Assembly: GCA_934254825.1 (NCBI GenBank)
Contig: CAKQMB010000001.1
Span: forward strand, 242,481 to 306,480
Direction: 5' to 3'
Origin: an uncultured Clostridia bacterium
GTDB taxonomy: Bacteria; Bacillota; Clostridia; Christensenellales; Borkfalkiaceae
DNA length: 64,000 bases
In this document: positions 43,929 through 51,827 of the stretch, one piece after another
Layout of the letters: each line of letters starts with the position of its first letter
Numbering within the stretch: position 1 is the first letter of the stretch
Translations under genes and position numbers: made by a program
The notes under the pieces: generated by a model
What the model saw: only the letters and a program-made list of their open reading frames with translations
Database searches by the model: none
What the model was told of the DNA's origin: nothing

Positions 43929-44942
43929 TTACACCCTCGTTGAGGGTGAGAGTTTTCCTTCCGGATCGTTGATTTCTTCAACTATCCGGGAGTGACGCGA
44001 TTGCGGACTTTTAGTTTCAACAAAAAGCAAACCAACCGTGTCCGAACAATCGCTATTCCGTCGCTTCGCTCCTTACAAATCTTCAAGCCCAAGCAAAAAA
44101 AAACTAAGAAGCCGTCACATATGTTTATACGGCTGTTTTTCTTTACACCCTCGTTGAGGGTGAGAGTTTTCCTCCCGGATCGTTGATTTCTTCAACTATC
44201 CGGGAGTGACGCGATTGCGGACTTTTAGTTTCAACAAAAAGAAAACCCGTCGTGTCCGAACAATCGCTATTCCGTCGCTTCGCTCCTTACAAATCTTCAA
44301 GCCCAAGCAAAAAAACTAAGAAGCCGTCACATATGTTTATACGGCTGTTTTTCTTTATGCCCTCGTTGAGGGTGAGAGTTTTCCTCATAGAAAGTTAAAA
44401 ACCTTTTTATATGAAACAAAAAGGGCTCCCGAAAAAGAATGCTTTTTCGGGAAGAGGAGAAGCAAGCCGTAAGGTGAAGCCGTTTCAGAAAACGGCGCAC
44501 AAAGAGGCTTAGCTTCGACGAAGTGACGCGATTGCGGACTTTTAGTTTTAGCCACAGGTGACTGAGTTCAAACTCGGTCTTGGGTTGTGTTTTTGGCTAA
44601 TACTTCGTTGCGCTCGCGTGTTATACGCAAAGTATTAACGCGCTCACGCGCCTTGTCTTAGCCTAAAAACGCAAGGCAAGACTTGTCGACAACCAAAACG
44701 CCGAGATTTTCGATGATTTTTGGTAAAGGCGAACGCAGACGTACTATATGTACTTCAAGCGAGAATTTGACAAAAGGCGCTGAAATAACGGCGTTTTGGC
44801 GGGTTCAAACGCAATCACCTGTGGCTAACAAAAAGCAAACCCGTCGTGTCCGAACAATCGCTATTCCGTCGCTTCGCTCCTTACAAATCTTCAAGCCCAA
44901 GCAAAAAAAACTAAGAAGCCGTCACATATGTTTATACGGCTG
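43929..44942. repeat. tandem structured repeats downstream of tRNA-Gln
   Basis: Three direct copies of a roughly 213-bp unit, with ACACCCTCG or ATGCCCTCG starts at 43931, 44146 and 44357. Each has the hairpins ACCCTCGTTGAGGGT, TCCCGGAT/ATCCGGGA, a long stem GACGCGATTGCGGAC with GTCCGAACAATCG, and a terminator-like AGCCGT/ACGGCT stem with T-run. The third copy is broken twice: by foreign sequence at about 44387-44520 (with a CCCGAAAAA/TTTTTCGGG stem) and by element C at 44551-44825; it resumes to 44942. No credible ORF is present. Confidence 0.8.
44551..44825. mobile_element. structured two-arm mobile element, copy C
   Basis: 275 bp inserted in the third tRNA-Gln repeat unit; comparison with the uninterrupted units shows a TA repeated on both sides (44549-44550, 44826-44827). 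The core matches copies A and B (for example TTTTCGATGATTTTTGG and GTACTTCAAGCGAGAATTTG), but the terminal stem is different: GCCACAGGTGACTGAGTTC pairs imperfectly with the right end. Arm stems are kept by compensatory change (GGCTAA/TTAGCC here, GACTAA/TTAGTC in A and B). Confidence 0.85.
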
Positions 44943-45137
44943 ATATCTTATGTATACGTTTATAAAGTTTTGCGGTTATCGGCAAAACAATGACAAGCGC
45001 ATACGTTTTTTCTTTTCGGATTATCCGATATATACAGTAAAATAACGGCAAAACATTGAAAAAAAAGCATATAAAGCAATGAAATTAAATGATAAAATAA
45101 AAAAGAAAGACTTACGGAATCGGTAAAATATCGGATT

Positions 45138-47297
45138 ATGTGGATAACTGCTTACGATGAAAAACTGAAAAACGAAATTTTTAACGGGGCGATTGTTTTC
45201 GAAAAACATTTTCGCGTCGGGGAAAAGGTGAAAAAAGCCGTCCTTTATGTTTCGGCGCTCGGCGCGTTCGACTGGTCGCTGAACAACGAGTTCTCAAACG
45301 ACTATTTTATGCCCGGTTGGACAAACTATTCAAAAGAGGTTCACCTTTGCGAATACGACGTTTCGAACGCGCTTCATGCAGACAACCTGCTCACAATAAC
45401 CGTCGCAAAAGGCTGGTATGCGGGGCGGCTCGGCTATATCGCGAAAGGCGAAATTTACGGAAAAACGCCCGCGATTTACGCTAAAATAATCATCGAATAC
45501 CATAACGGAGAAAGCGAAACGATCGAGAGCGACGCAAGCTGGACTTGCGGCGAATCTCATATTGTTTTTGCCGATTTTTTCGACGGCGAACATATCGATT
45601 TCAATAAAAAAACGTTAAAAAAGTACGAAACGATAAAAACGGATGTTCAAGCCGTTTTTAAAAAATACGACTACGAACCCGTTCAAATCATCGAAAAAAT
45701 CACTCCGACGGTAATTTCTTCGGACGAAAACGGAATTACTTACGATTTCGGCAAAAACATTGCCGGCGTTATAAAGTTCTTCGCAAAAGGTTTGCCGCTT
45801 ACGGAAATCACCGTTCGTTACGCGGAAATTTTGGATAAAAACGGGGAAATTTACACCGAAAATCTACGTTCCGCAAAAGCGACGGACAAATTGAGGCTCG
45901 GCGAAAAAGACTGCGCGTTCGACCCGAAATTTACTTTCCACGGATTTCGCTACGCAAGGCTCGAATGGAGCGAAGAATGCGAAATAACCGATTTGATCGG
46001 ACTTGTTTTATCGCAAAATCTCGAAAGAACGGGATTTTTCGAAAGCGAAAACGAGCTTGCGAACAAGATCTATCGCAATATTTTAAACGGACAGGCAGGC
46101 AATTTCATAAGCATTCCGACGGACTGCCCGCAAAGAGACGAAAGGATCGGCTGGACGGGCGACGCGCAGATTTTTTGCGATACTGCGTTTTATAACTCGG
46201 ATTGCAATTTGTTTTTCAAAAATTATATCGAAATGTTGAACAACGCCTGCTACGACGACGGAAGAGTTCCCGTTTTCGTGCCGTTTTTCACGAAAGAAAG
46301 CCCCGAAACGACCGCCGCCCCCGCGTGGAGCGACGCCATAACGATTTTGCCGATGAAGCATTACTTGTTTTACGGCGACAAGTCGATTGTTACAATGTGT
46401 TTGCCGCAGGCGGAAAAATGGGTAAAATATTTCCTTAACGCCGAAAAAAACGGTTTTCCGCCAAATGAAATTTTCAATTACGGCGATTGGCTTTCCGCGG
46501 GAGAAGAAACGGACAAAACCGTCGTCGCTTACGCTTATCTCGGAATTTCGTTGAAAAATCTTTCCGATATGTTCAAAATCGTCGGAGACGAAAATTCCGC
46601 AAAAATCTATGAAAATCTCCGTTCGGACATGAAAAAAAGGTTCTTCGAAAAATGCGTTTCGGGATCGACTGTTTCCGGCGATACGCAAACGGCTTATCTG
46701 CTTTCTTACGCCGCGGGATTTATGACGGGCGAAGAAATCAGAAGCGGACTTATAAGAGCGATCGAACGAAGAAACGGTCACCTTTCGACGGGATTTCTCG
46801 GCTTGCGTTTCCTGTTGCCGACGCTTTGCGATATAGGCGAAACCGAAAAAGCTTACGACATTCTGTTACAAACGACCTACCCGTCCTGGGGGTATGAAAC
46901 AGAACGCGGCGCGACGACGATCTGGGAACGTTGGGACGGAATTAAAGAAGACGGAGAAATTTTCGACCCGTCTATGAATTCGTTCAACCACTACTCTCTG
47001 GGTTCCGTGGGATATTGGTATTACGCATACGTTTTAGGAATAAAAGTCGAACTCGGCGGAATTAAAATTTCGCCTTGTTTTACCGACAGACTCGGGAAAG
47101 TAAAAGGAAGTTTTTCTTTCAGAGGAAACAAAATAACCGCGGGGTGGCAAAAAAAAGGAGAGGTTTACGAATACACGATATTCTCCGAAAAACCTCTCGA
47201 TATGAAATTCGATTTCAAAAACGTCGAAATCACGAACAAAAAAGACATTGACAGCGGTGCGGTTTTCACGTTGATGCCGATAAAAAAGTGCCGTTAA
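45138..47297 (+). CDS. alpha-L-rhamnosidase, GH78
   Basis: A 719-aa glycosidase releasing terminal L-rhamnose from plant or bacterial glycans. N-terminal beta domains (residues 1-290) contain YAEILDKNGEIYTENLRSAKATD, followed by the (alpha/alpha)6 barrel starting at about 305. This has PTDCPQRDERIGWTGDAQ, NYGDWLS, ERGATTIWERWDGI and the C-terminal NHYSLGSVGYWYYAYV, all GH78 signatures. There is no signal peptide, so it is cytosolic. The ribosome site at the chosen ATG is weak, so an alternative start is possible. It is convergent with an AraC gene, their stops abutting. Confidence 0.92.
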   Translation: MWITAYDEKLKNEIFNGAIVFEKHFRVGEKVKKAVLYVSALGAFDWSLNNEFSNDYFMPGWTNYSKEVHLCEYDVSNALHADNLLTITVAKGWYAGRLGYIAKGEIYGKTPAIYAKIIIEYHNGESETIESDASWTCGESHIVFADFFDGEHIDFNKKTLKKYETIKTDVQAVFKKYDYEPVQIIEKITPTVISSDENGITYDFGKNIAGVIKFFAKGLPLTEITVRYAEILDKNGEIYTENLRSAKATDKLRLGEKDCAFDPKFTFHGFRYARLEWSEECEITDLIGLVLSQNLERTGFFESENELANKIYRNILNGQAGNFISIPTDCPQRDERIGWTGDAQIFCDTAFYNSDCNLFFKNYIEMLNNACYDDGRVPVFVPFFTKESPETTAAPAWSDAITILPMKHYLFYGDKSIVTMCLPQAEKWVKYFLNAEKNGFPPNEIFNYGDWLSAGEETDKTVVAYAYLGISLKNLSDMFKIVGDENSAKIYENLRSDMKKRFFEKCVSGSTVSGDTQTAYLLSYAAGFMTGEEIRSGLIRAIERRNGHLSTGFLGLRFLLPTLCDIGETEKAYDILLQTTYPSWGYETERGATTIWERWDGIKEDGEIFDPSMNSFNHYSLGSVGYWYYAYVLGIKVELGGIKISPCFTDRLGKVKGSFSFRGNKITAGWQKKGEVYEYTIFSEKPLDMKFDFKNVEITNKKDIDSGAVFTLMPIKKCR

Positions 47298-48113
47298 TCA
47301 ACTTATAAGCCTGTTTTTGCGAAATTCTTTCGGAGTTACGGAAAACTTTTCCTTGAACTTTTTCGTAAAGAAAGACTGGTTGTCGTAACCCGCTTCGCCT
47401 ACGATCGTAACGATAGGCAGATTTGTCTGTATAAGGAGTTTCGCGGCGTATTCCATACGCAGATCCGTGACATACTCTATCAGAGTTTTACCCGTTTGTT
47501 TTTTGAAAAGAACCAAAAAACGGGAATGCGAATAGTTGGAAAGCGGAATGATCTGCGAAATCGGTTTCGAAAAAACTTCCGGTTTATACAATTCGCGCAT
47601 AAAATCGATAAAATCCTTCTGCATGACTTTTGCGTTAAGACCCGCGTTCTCCACATACACGCCGAGAAGATACGACACTATGGAATGAAGAACTATTTTT
47701 CTCGTTTCGTCGTCGTAAGCGATAGCGTTCCCCGCATTTTCGAGTCTCGACAGGATATTGTGACATTCCGACGGCATAAGCCTTATTATAATAGGTTTTG
47801 TCTGCGAAGAAATTTCTTTGAACAAACCGTCTTTAAGTTCGTCGCATATCTTTTCCATAAGTTTTACCGAAACGCACAGATCTCTTCTCACGATCGGGCT
47901 GTCGGATATCTGCTGATGCGTGTGGCGGGGACCCAAAAGCATAAACACGCCGAACTCGGACTCGTAGGTTACGCCGTTCACGATATTTTCCCCCTCGCCT
48001 TCCGCGATGGTGGTAAACTCGTAATCCATATGTATGTGCTTTATCGTCGGAACGTTCCACGACGAAGTTTCGATCTGATCGTCTTTAAATTTCGGAATAC
48101 AATAAATACTCAT
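47298..48113 (-). CDS. AraC family regulator with cupin sensor
   Basis: About 271 aa from the start at 48113 (MSIYCIPKFKDD); a start 10 codons upstream is also possible. The N-terminal cupin (HMDYEFTTIAEGEGENIVNG; MLLGPRHTHQQ) would sense a sugar, and the C-terminal 100 residues contain two AraC helix-turn-helix motifs (SYADL-like LSNYSHSRFLVLFKKQTGKT; IVTIVGEAGYDNQSFFTKKFKEKF). It is divergent from the ABC sugar operon and convergent with the rhamnosidase, so it is the likely activator of both. Confidence 0.9.
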   Translation of the reverse strand: MSIYCIPKFKDDQIETSSWNVPTIKHIHMDYEFTTIAEGEGENIVNGVTYESEFGVFMLLGPRHTHQQISDSPIVRRDLCVSVKLMEKICDELKDGLFKEISSQTKPIIIRLMPSECHNILSRLENAGNAIAYDDETRKIVLHSIVSYLLGVYVENAGLNAKVMQKDFIDFMRELYKPEVFSKPISQIIPLSNYSHSRFLVLFKKQTGKTLIEYVTDLRMEYAAKLLIQTNLPIVTIVGEAGYDNQSFFTKKFKEKFSVTPKEFRKNRLIS

Positions 48114-48190
48114 AACGACATTATAATATAAAACGGCGGACAAGTCAATTCATAACAGTAAAAAAACGTTAAAACGAAAAAAAAGAAAAG

Positions 48191-48219
48191 TTGAAAAGTC
48201 TCGTCGGCGATTATATAAT
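48191..48219 (+). promoter_or_regulatory. promoter of the ABC sugar operon
   Basis: TTGAAA (48191-48196) and TATAAT (48214-48219) are 17 bp apart, with a leader of about 65 nt that is very A-rich and an AAAGGAG site before 48292. Confidence 0.8.
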
Positions 48220-48291
48220 AAAAGTAAAGAACGGCTTAAAAGCCGATAAAAACTCTTAAAAAAACAAAAAAAACAACAAAAGGAGTAAAAG

Positions 48292-49875
48292 ATGAAAAAG
48301 TTAATTAGGACTATTTCCGCAGTTATTGCGGCGTGCGCTTCCGCGGCGGCGTTGGCGGCTTGTCAGGGCGCGGAAAGCAACAGCGGCGGAACCAACAATA
48401 AACCGTCGAACGACACGAAAACCCTTAACATTAAAATTTACAAATCGGGTTACGGCGACGCGTTCGTTTCCAACTGGATTTACGAATTCGAAAACATTTA
48501 TAAAGATGAAGGCTATAAAATCAATATCGTGGATTCGACGGAATATCTTCAAGGCAGCATGGTCACGAACGAAATGATCCTCGGCAAAAAGAACACGACC
48601 GATCTCTATATTACGGGAAACGTTTCGCCGAACGCGCTTAAAAACGCGTCCGACAGCGAGGAAATGGATATGATCGCCGCCAAATTGAACGACGTTTACG
48701 ACAGCACACCGATAAAAGCCGACGGCACGGAAGAAACAGTAAAAATCAAAGATAAACTGATGCCCGGTTTCGATAAATACTACAAACTCGGCGACGATTA
48801 CTACACTTTCGCGTTCCGTTCTTCGCCGGTGGGGCTTGTCGTTAATCCCGACGTTTTCCCCGCGGGAAAAGAATATCCGAGAACGAGCGACGAACTGCTC
48901 GCTCTTTGCGACGAAATAAGAGATATCGACGGATTATACCCGTTCGCCTACGGGGGACAGAACGCTCACGCGTATCTTTACGGAATGGAAGACGTGTGGG
49001 TCTCTCAATATTCGGGTATCGGATATTATCAGGACTTCTGCGCGATGAACTACGAAGTTCCCGCCGAAGCCTACGAGCTTTATAAAAACGAAGGCTGGAT
49101 AAAAAGTCTCGACGTGATAAAGAAAATCCAATCGGGCGCAACGGGCGAAAAATACAATTTCGCAAACGCAGTAGGCGCGAAAGCCAACCAGGCTCAGCAC
49201 AATCTTCTTACGGGAAAAGCCGTGTTTATGTGCGTCGGTCAGCACTTGCAGAACGAAATGTACACCAACTATGCGGAAGCGACCAAAAAGATGATAATGC
49301 TTAAAGCTCCCGTTTTGTCGGCGATAAAAGACAAATGCGAAAGCATCGGAACGGACGCCGAACTTTCCGCACTCGTAAAAGCCGTCGACGAAGGCAGAAC
49401 GGAATTGAGCGGCGACGGATACGAAGTTACCGAAAGCGATTACACAACGGTCAAAACGGCAAGAAACATCGTTTACGACTGGGGTGCGCCGCATTCGATA
49501 GTAGTAAACGCATATTCCGAAAAACTCGACATAGCCAAGCTTTTCCTTCGCTATATCGCAAGCGACGACGCCGCGAGAACGGCATATCTTGCAAGCACTT
49601 CCGTAAGTTGCTATTCGGTGGGTTCTTCCGTGGATTATTCCTCCATGCACACCGACTCCGAATTTTTGAAAACGGCTGCGAAAGTTTCGGAAGCGGCAAG
49701 CGTTATTTATCGTATGCCCTTAGGCAACAGAACCAAGTACTCTATGGACATATTCAACGTTCACCTCGGACTTGAAAACAAATTTTATTCGAACGACTCC
49801 TTAACCGCGGAAAAAGTTATGGAAGACGAATACAAAAGAGCAAAAGAACTTTGGGAACAAAGATATAAAGGATAA
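48292..49875 (+). CDS. CUT1-type ABC transporter substrate-binding lipoprotein
   Basis: A 527-aa extracellular binding protein. The signal peptide ends in the lipobox LAAC with Cys24, followed by a Ser/Asn-rich linker. The body has family 1 solute-binding features (TLNIKIYKSGYGDAFVSNWIYEFE; RSSPVGLVVNPDVF; LLTGKAVFMCVGQH). It would deliver an oligosaccharide to the two permeases encoded next. No ATPase is encoded here, as usual for CUT1 systems that share an MsmX-type ATPase. The rhamnosidase and AraC neighbours hint at a rhamnose-containing glycan. Confidence 0.9.
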   Translation: MKKLIRTISAVIAACASAAALAACQGAESNSGGTNNKPSNDTKTLNIKIYKSGYGDAFVSNWIYEFENIYKDEGYKINIVDSTEYLQGSMVTNEMILGKKNTTDLYITGNVSPNALKNASDSEEMDMIAAKLNDVYDSTPIKADGTEETVKIKDKLMPGFDKYYKLGDDYYTFAFRSSPVGLVVNPDVFPAGKEYPRTSDELLALCDEIRDIDGLYPFAYGGQNAHAYLYGMEDVWVSQYSGIGYYQDFCAMNYEVPAEAYELYKNEGWIKSLDVIKKIQSGATGEKYNFANAVGAKANQAQHNLLTGKAVFMCVGQHLQNEMYTNYAEATKKMIMLKAPVLSAIKDKCESIGTDAELSALVKAVDEGRTELSGDGYEVTESDYTTVKTARNIVYDWGAPHSIVVNAYSEKLDIAKLFLRYIASDDAARTAYLASTSVSCYSVGSSVDYSSMHTDSEFLKTAAKVSEAASVIYRMPLGNRTKYSMDIFNVHLGLENKFYSNDSLTAEKVMEDEYKRAKELWEQRYKG

Positions 49876-49892
49876 AAGGAATAAATCTTGCA

Positions 49893-50849
49893 ATGCCTAT
49901 GAAAAGTAATAGCAAGAGAGGTCGGCTTAGCGGATACAGCGCGCTCGAAAAAAAGAAGTTTCTTTTCGTCGGACTGCTTTTGCTGTTTCCGCTGGCACAG
50001 TTTGCGGTTTTTTATCTCGCGGTAAACATAGAATCGTTTAAATACGCGTTCACCGACGAAACCGGAAAAGCCTCCTTAAAATATATTAAAATGATATTCG
50101 ACGAGTTTGCGTCGGAAAGCAACAACAACCTTTGGCACGTTCTTTTCAGATCGTTCGTGACATGGGTCGTCGGAAACCTGATCGTTTTCCCAGTTTCGAT
50201 TGTTTTCACTTACGCGCTTTTCAAAAAAGTGCCGGGCGAAATGTTTTTCAGAATACTGTTTTTCCTTCCGGGAATAATCGGCACCGTTGTTCTGGCTTCG
50301 ATCTACCGTCAGCTTGTAACGATAAACGGACCGCTCCAAAAATTTCTCGAAGCAATGGGTTTCGACCTCGGCGTTCAGATACGAAAACTCGGATTTTTAG
50401 ACTATGAAAAGACAAGCTTTTTAATGGTTCTTATTTTCGGCGTGTGGTGTTCTCTCGGCGGCAATATCGTTGTACTGACGGGCGCGGTCACGAGAATTCC
50501 GCCCGATATTTTCGAATACGGCAAAATCGAGGGAGTCGGCGTATGGAAAGAATTTTTCGGTATCGTGCTTCCGCTCATTCTGCCGACCGTTTCGACGCTG
50601 TTCATTTTCAGCCTGGCTTCGATTTTCACCGCCGACAGCGGAACGTTCCTGCTCTTCCCGCAGGATTACGACGGAAGCGCGAAGACTATGGGATATCTGA
50701 TATTCCTGCTTTCTTACAACGTCAGTAAAGGCGTTGAAGTGGCTAACCGCCCCGCCGCGCTCGGCGTGGTTGTCACCGTCGCGACGTTCCCGATCGTTCT
50801 CACGGTGAGATATTTTATAGAAAAATACACGGAGGACGCGGAATTCTGA
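49893..50849 (+). CDS. CUT1 ABC transporter permease, MalF type
   Basis: A 318-aa membrane protein with six helices, the first at about residues 27-48 (LFVGLLLLFPLAQFAVFYLA). The EAA loop that contacts the ATPase is the EYGKIEGVGVWKEFFGIVLPLI segment near residue 210. Lengths and topology match MalF/UgpA-type subunits. It overlaps the second permease start by 1 bp (TGATG). Confidence 0.9.
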   Translation: MPMKSNSKRGRLSGYSALEKKKFLFVGLLLLFPLAQFAVFYLAVNIESFKYAFTDETGKASLKYIKMIFDEFASESNNNLWHVLFRSFVTWVVGNLIVFPVSIVFTYALFKKVPGEMFFRILFFLPGIIGTVVLASIYRQLVTINGPLQKFLEAMGFDLGVQIRKLGFLDYEKTSFLMVLIFGVWCSLGGNIVVLTGAVTRIPPDIFEYGKIEGVGVWKEFFGIVLPLILPTVSTLFIFSLASIFTADSGTFLLFPQDYDGSAKTMGYLIFLLSYNVSKGVEVANRPAALGVVVTVATFPIVLTVRYFIEKYTEDAEF

Positions 50850-51745
50850 TGAAAAATATTTTAGCGAAGCGTTCTTCGAACGGAAAGATTAAAAAATCGA
50901 AAAACGAAAAGATTTTTCTCGCGGTTTTCCTCGTCATATTCGCGATTTACGGTTTAACCCTTATCGCGCCCGCGTTCTGGACGTTATACAGCTCCTTGAA
51001 AAAAGGCGGAGATTACTACGACAACTTCTTTTCTTTCCCGAAATTCGGCGAATTTCAATGGCAAAATTACTATAACGCGTTTACAAAGATAACCTTCAAC
51101 AACACTCCGTTTTACTTTATGTTCTTAAACTCGGTATGGATGGCTCTCGTGCAGGTTATCGTGAACGTCGGAACGAGCGCGCTCACCGCTTACGCGATGG
51201 CAAAATTCCGTTTCCCCGGCAAAACGCTGTTATATTCGATAGCCATTTTCATTCAGGTCGTCCCCATCATCGGAACGGGCGGCGCAAGATATAAGTTCTA
51301 TTTTAACATAGGTCTTATCAACAACCCGTTTCTGATATGGCTTTCCTGGGCGGGCGGTTTCGATTTCGCGTTTATAGTGCTTTACGGCTATTTCAAATCG
51401 ATCTCGAACACCTATATGGAAGCGGCGACGATCGACGGAGCGTCCGATTTTACCACAATGGTCAAAATAATGCTTCCGCAGGCTATCCCCGCGATCATGT
51501 CGCTTATGATACTCAACTTCATAACGGCATGGAACGATTATCAGACCCCGCTTATTTATATGACGAAATACCCGACTATGGCGGTAGGACTGTATGTCTT
51601 CTCATCCGAAGCGGAATTTTTGCCGAACGCAACGCCGACTTATCTTGCGGCTGTCGTGTTCGCGATGATACCGCCGATAGTTATATTCTCGCTCACGCAA
51701 AAAACGGTAATGAACAACGTTACCGCAGGCGGACTGAAAGGTTAA
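50849..51745 (+). CDS. CUT1 ABC transporter permease, MalG type
   Basis: A 298-aa partner permease with six helices. The EAA motif is YMEAATIDGASDFTTMVKIMLPQAIPAIMS, typical of MalG/UgpE proteins. It ends QKTVMNNVTAGGLKG, the usual MalG-like tail. The gene is coupled to the first permease. The operon continues with two large lipoproteins. Confidence 0.92.
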   Translation: MKNILAKRSSNGKIKKSKNEKIFLAVFLVIFAIYGLTLIAPAFWTLYSSLKKGGDYYDNFFSFPKFGEFQWQNYYNAFTKITFNNTPFYFMFLNSVWMALVQVIVNVGTSALTAYAMAKFRFPGKTLLYSIAIFIQVVPIIGTGGARYKFYFNIGLINNPFLIWLSWAGGFDFAFIVLYGYFKSISNTYMEAATIDGASDFTTMVKIMLPQAIPAIMSLMILNFITAWNDYQTPLIYMTKYPTMAVGLYVFSSEAEFLPNATPTYLAAVVFAMIPPIVIFSLTQKTVMNNVTAGGLKG

Positions 51746-51788
51746 TTCAAAACCAATCCGCAAAAGCGGCAATAACCGACAAATATCG

Positions 51789-51806
51789 GTCTATAAGTCG
51801 ATTAAC
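51789..51806 (-). repeat. dispersed motif, copy 7 (inverted)
   Basis: GTCTATAAGTCGATTAAC matches the complement of the 18-bp motif with one change, in the 82-bp gap between the permease and the repeat lipoprotein. Confidence 0.75.
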
Positions 51807-51827
51807 AAATCAATATGGAGGAAAATT

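Noticed and set aside
43883..45137. Integrated element with att sites at tRNA-Gln
   Set aside because: No integrase is present and no direct repeat of the tRNA 3' end was found; the downstream repeats do not copy the tRNA-Gln tail.
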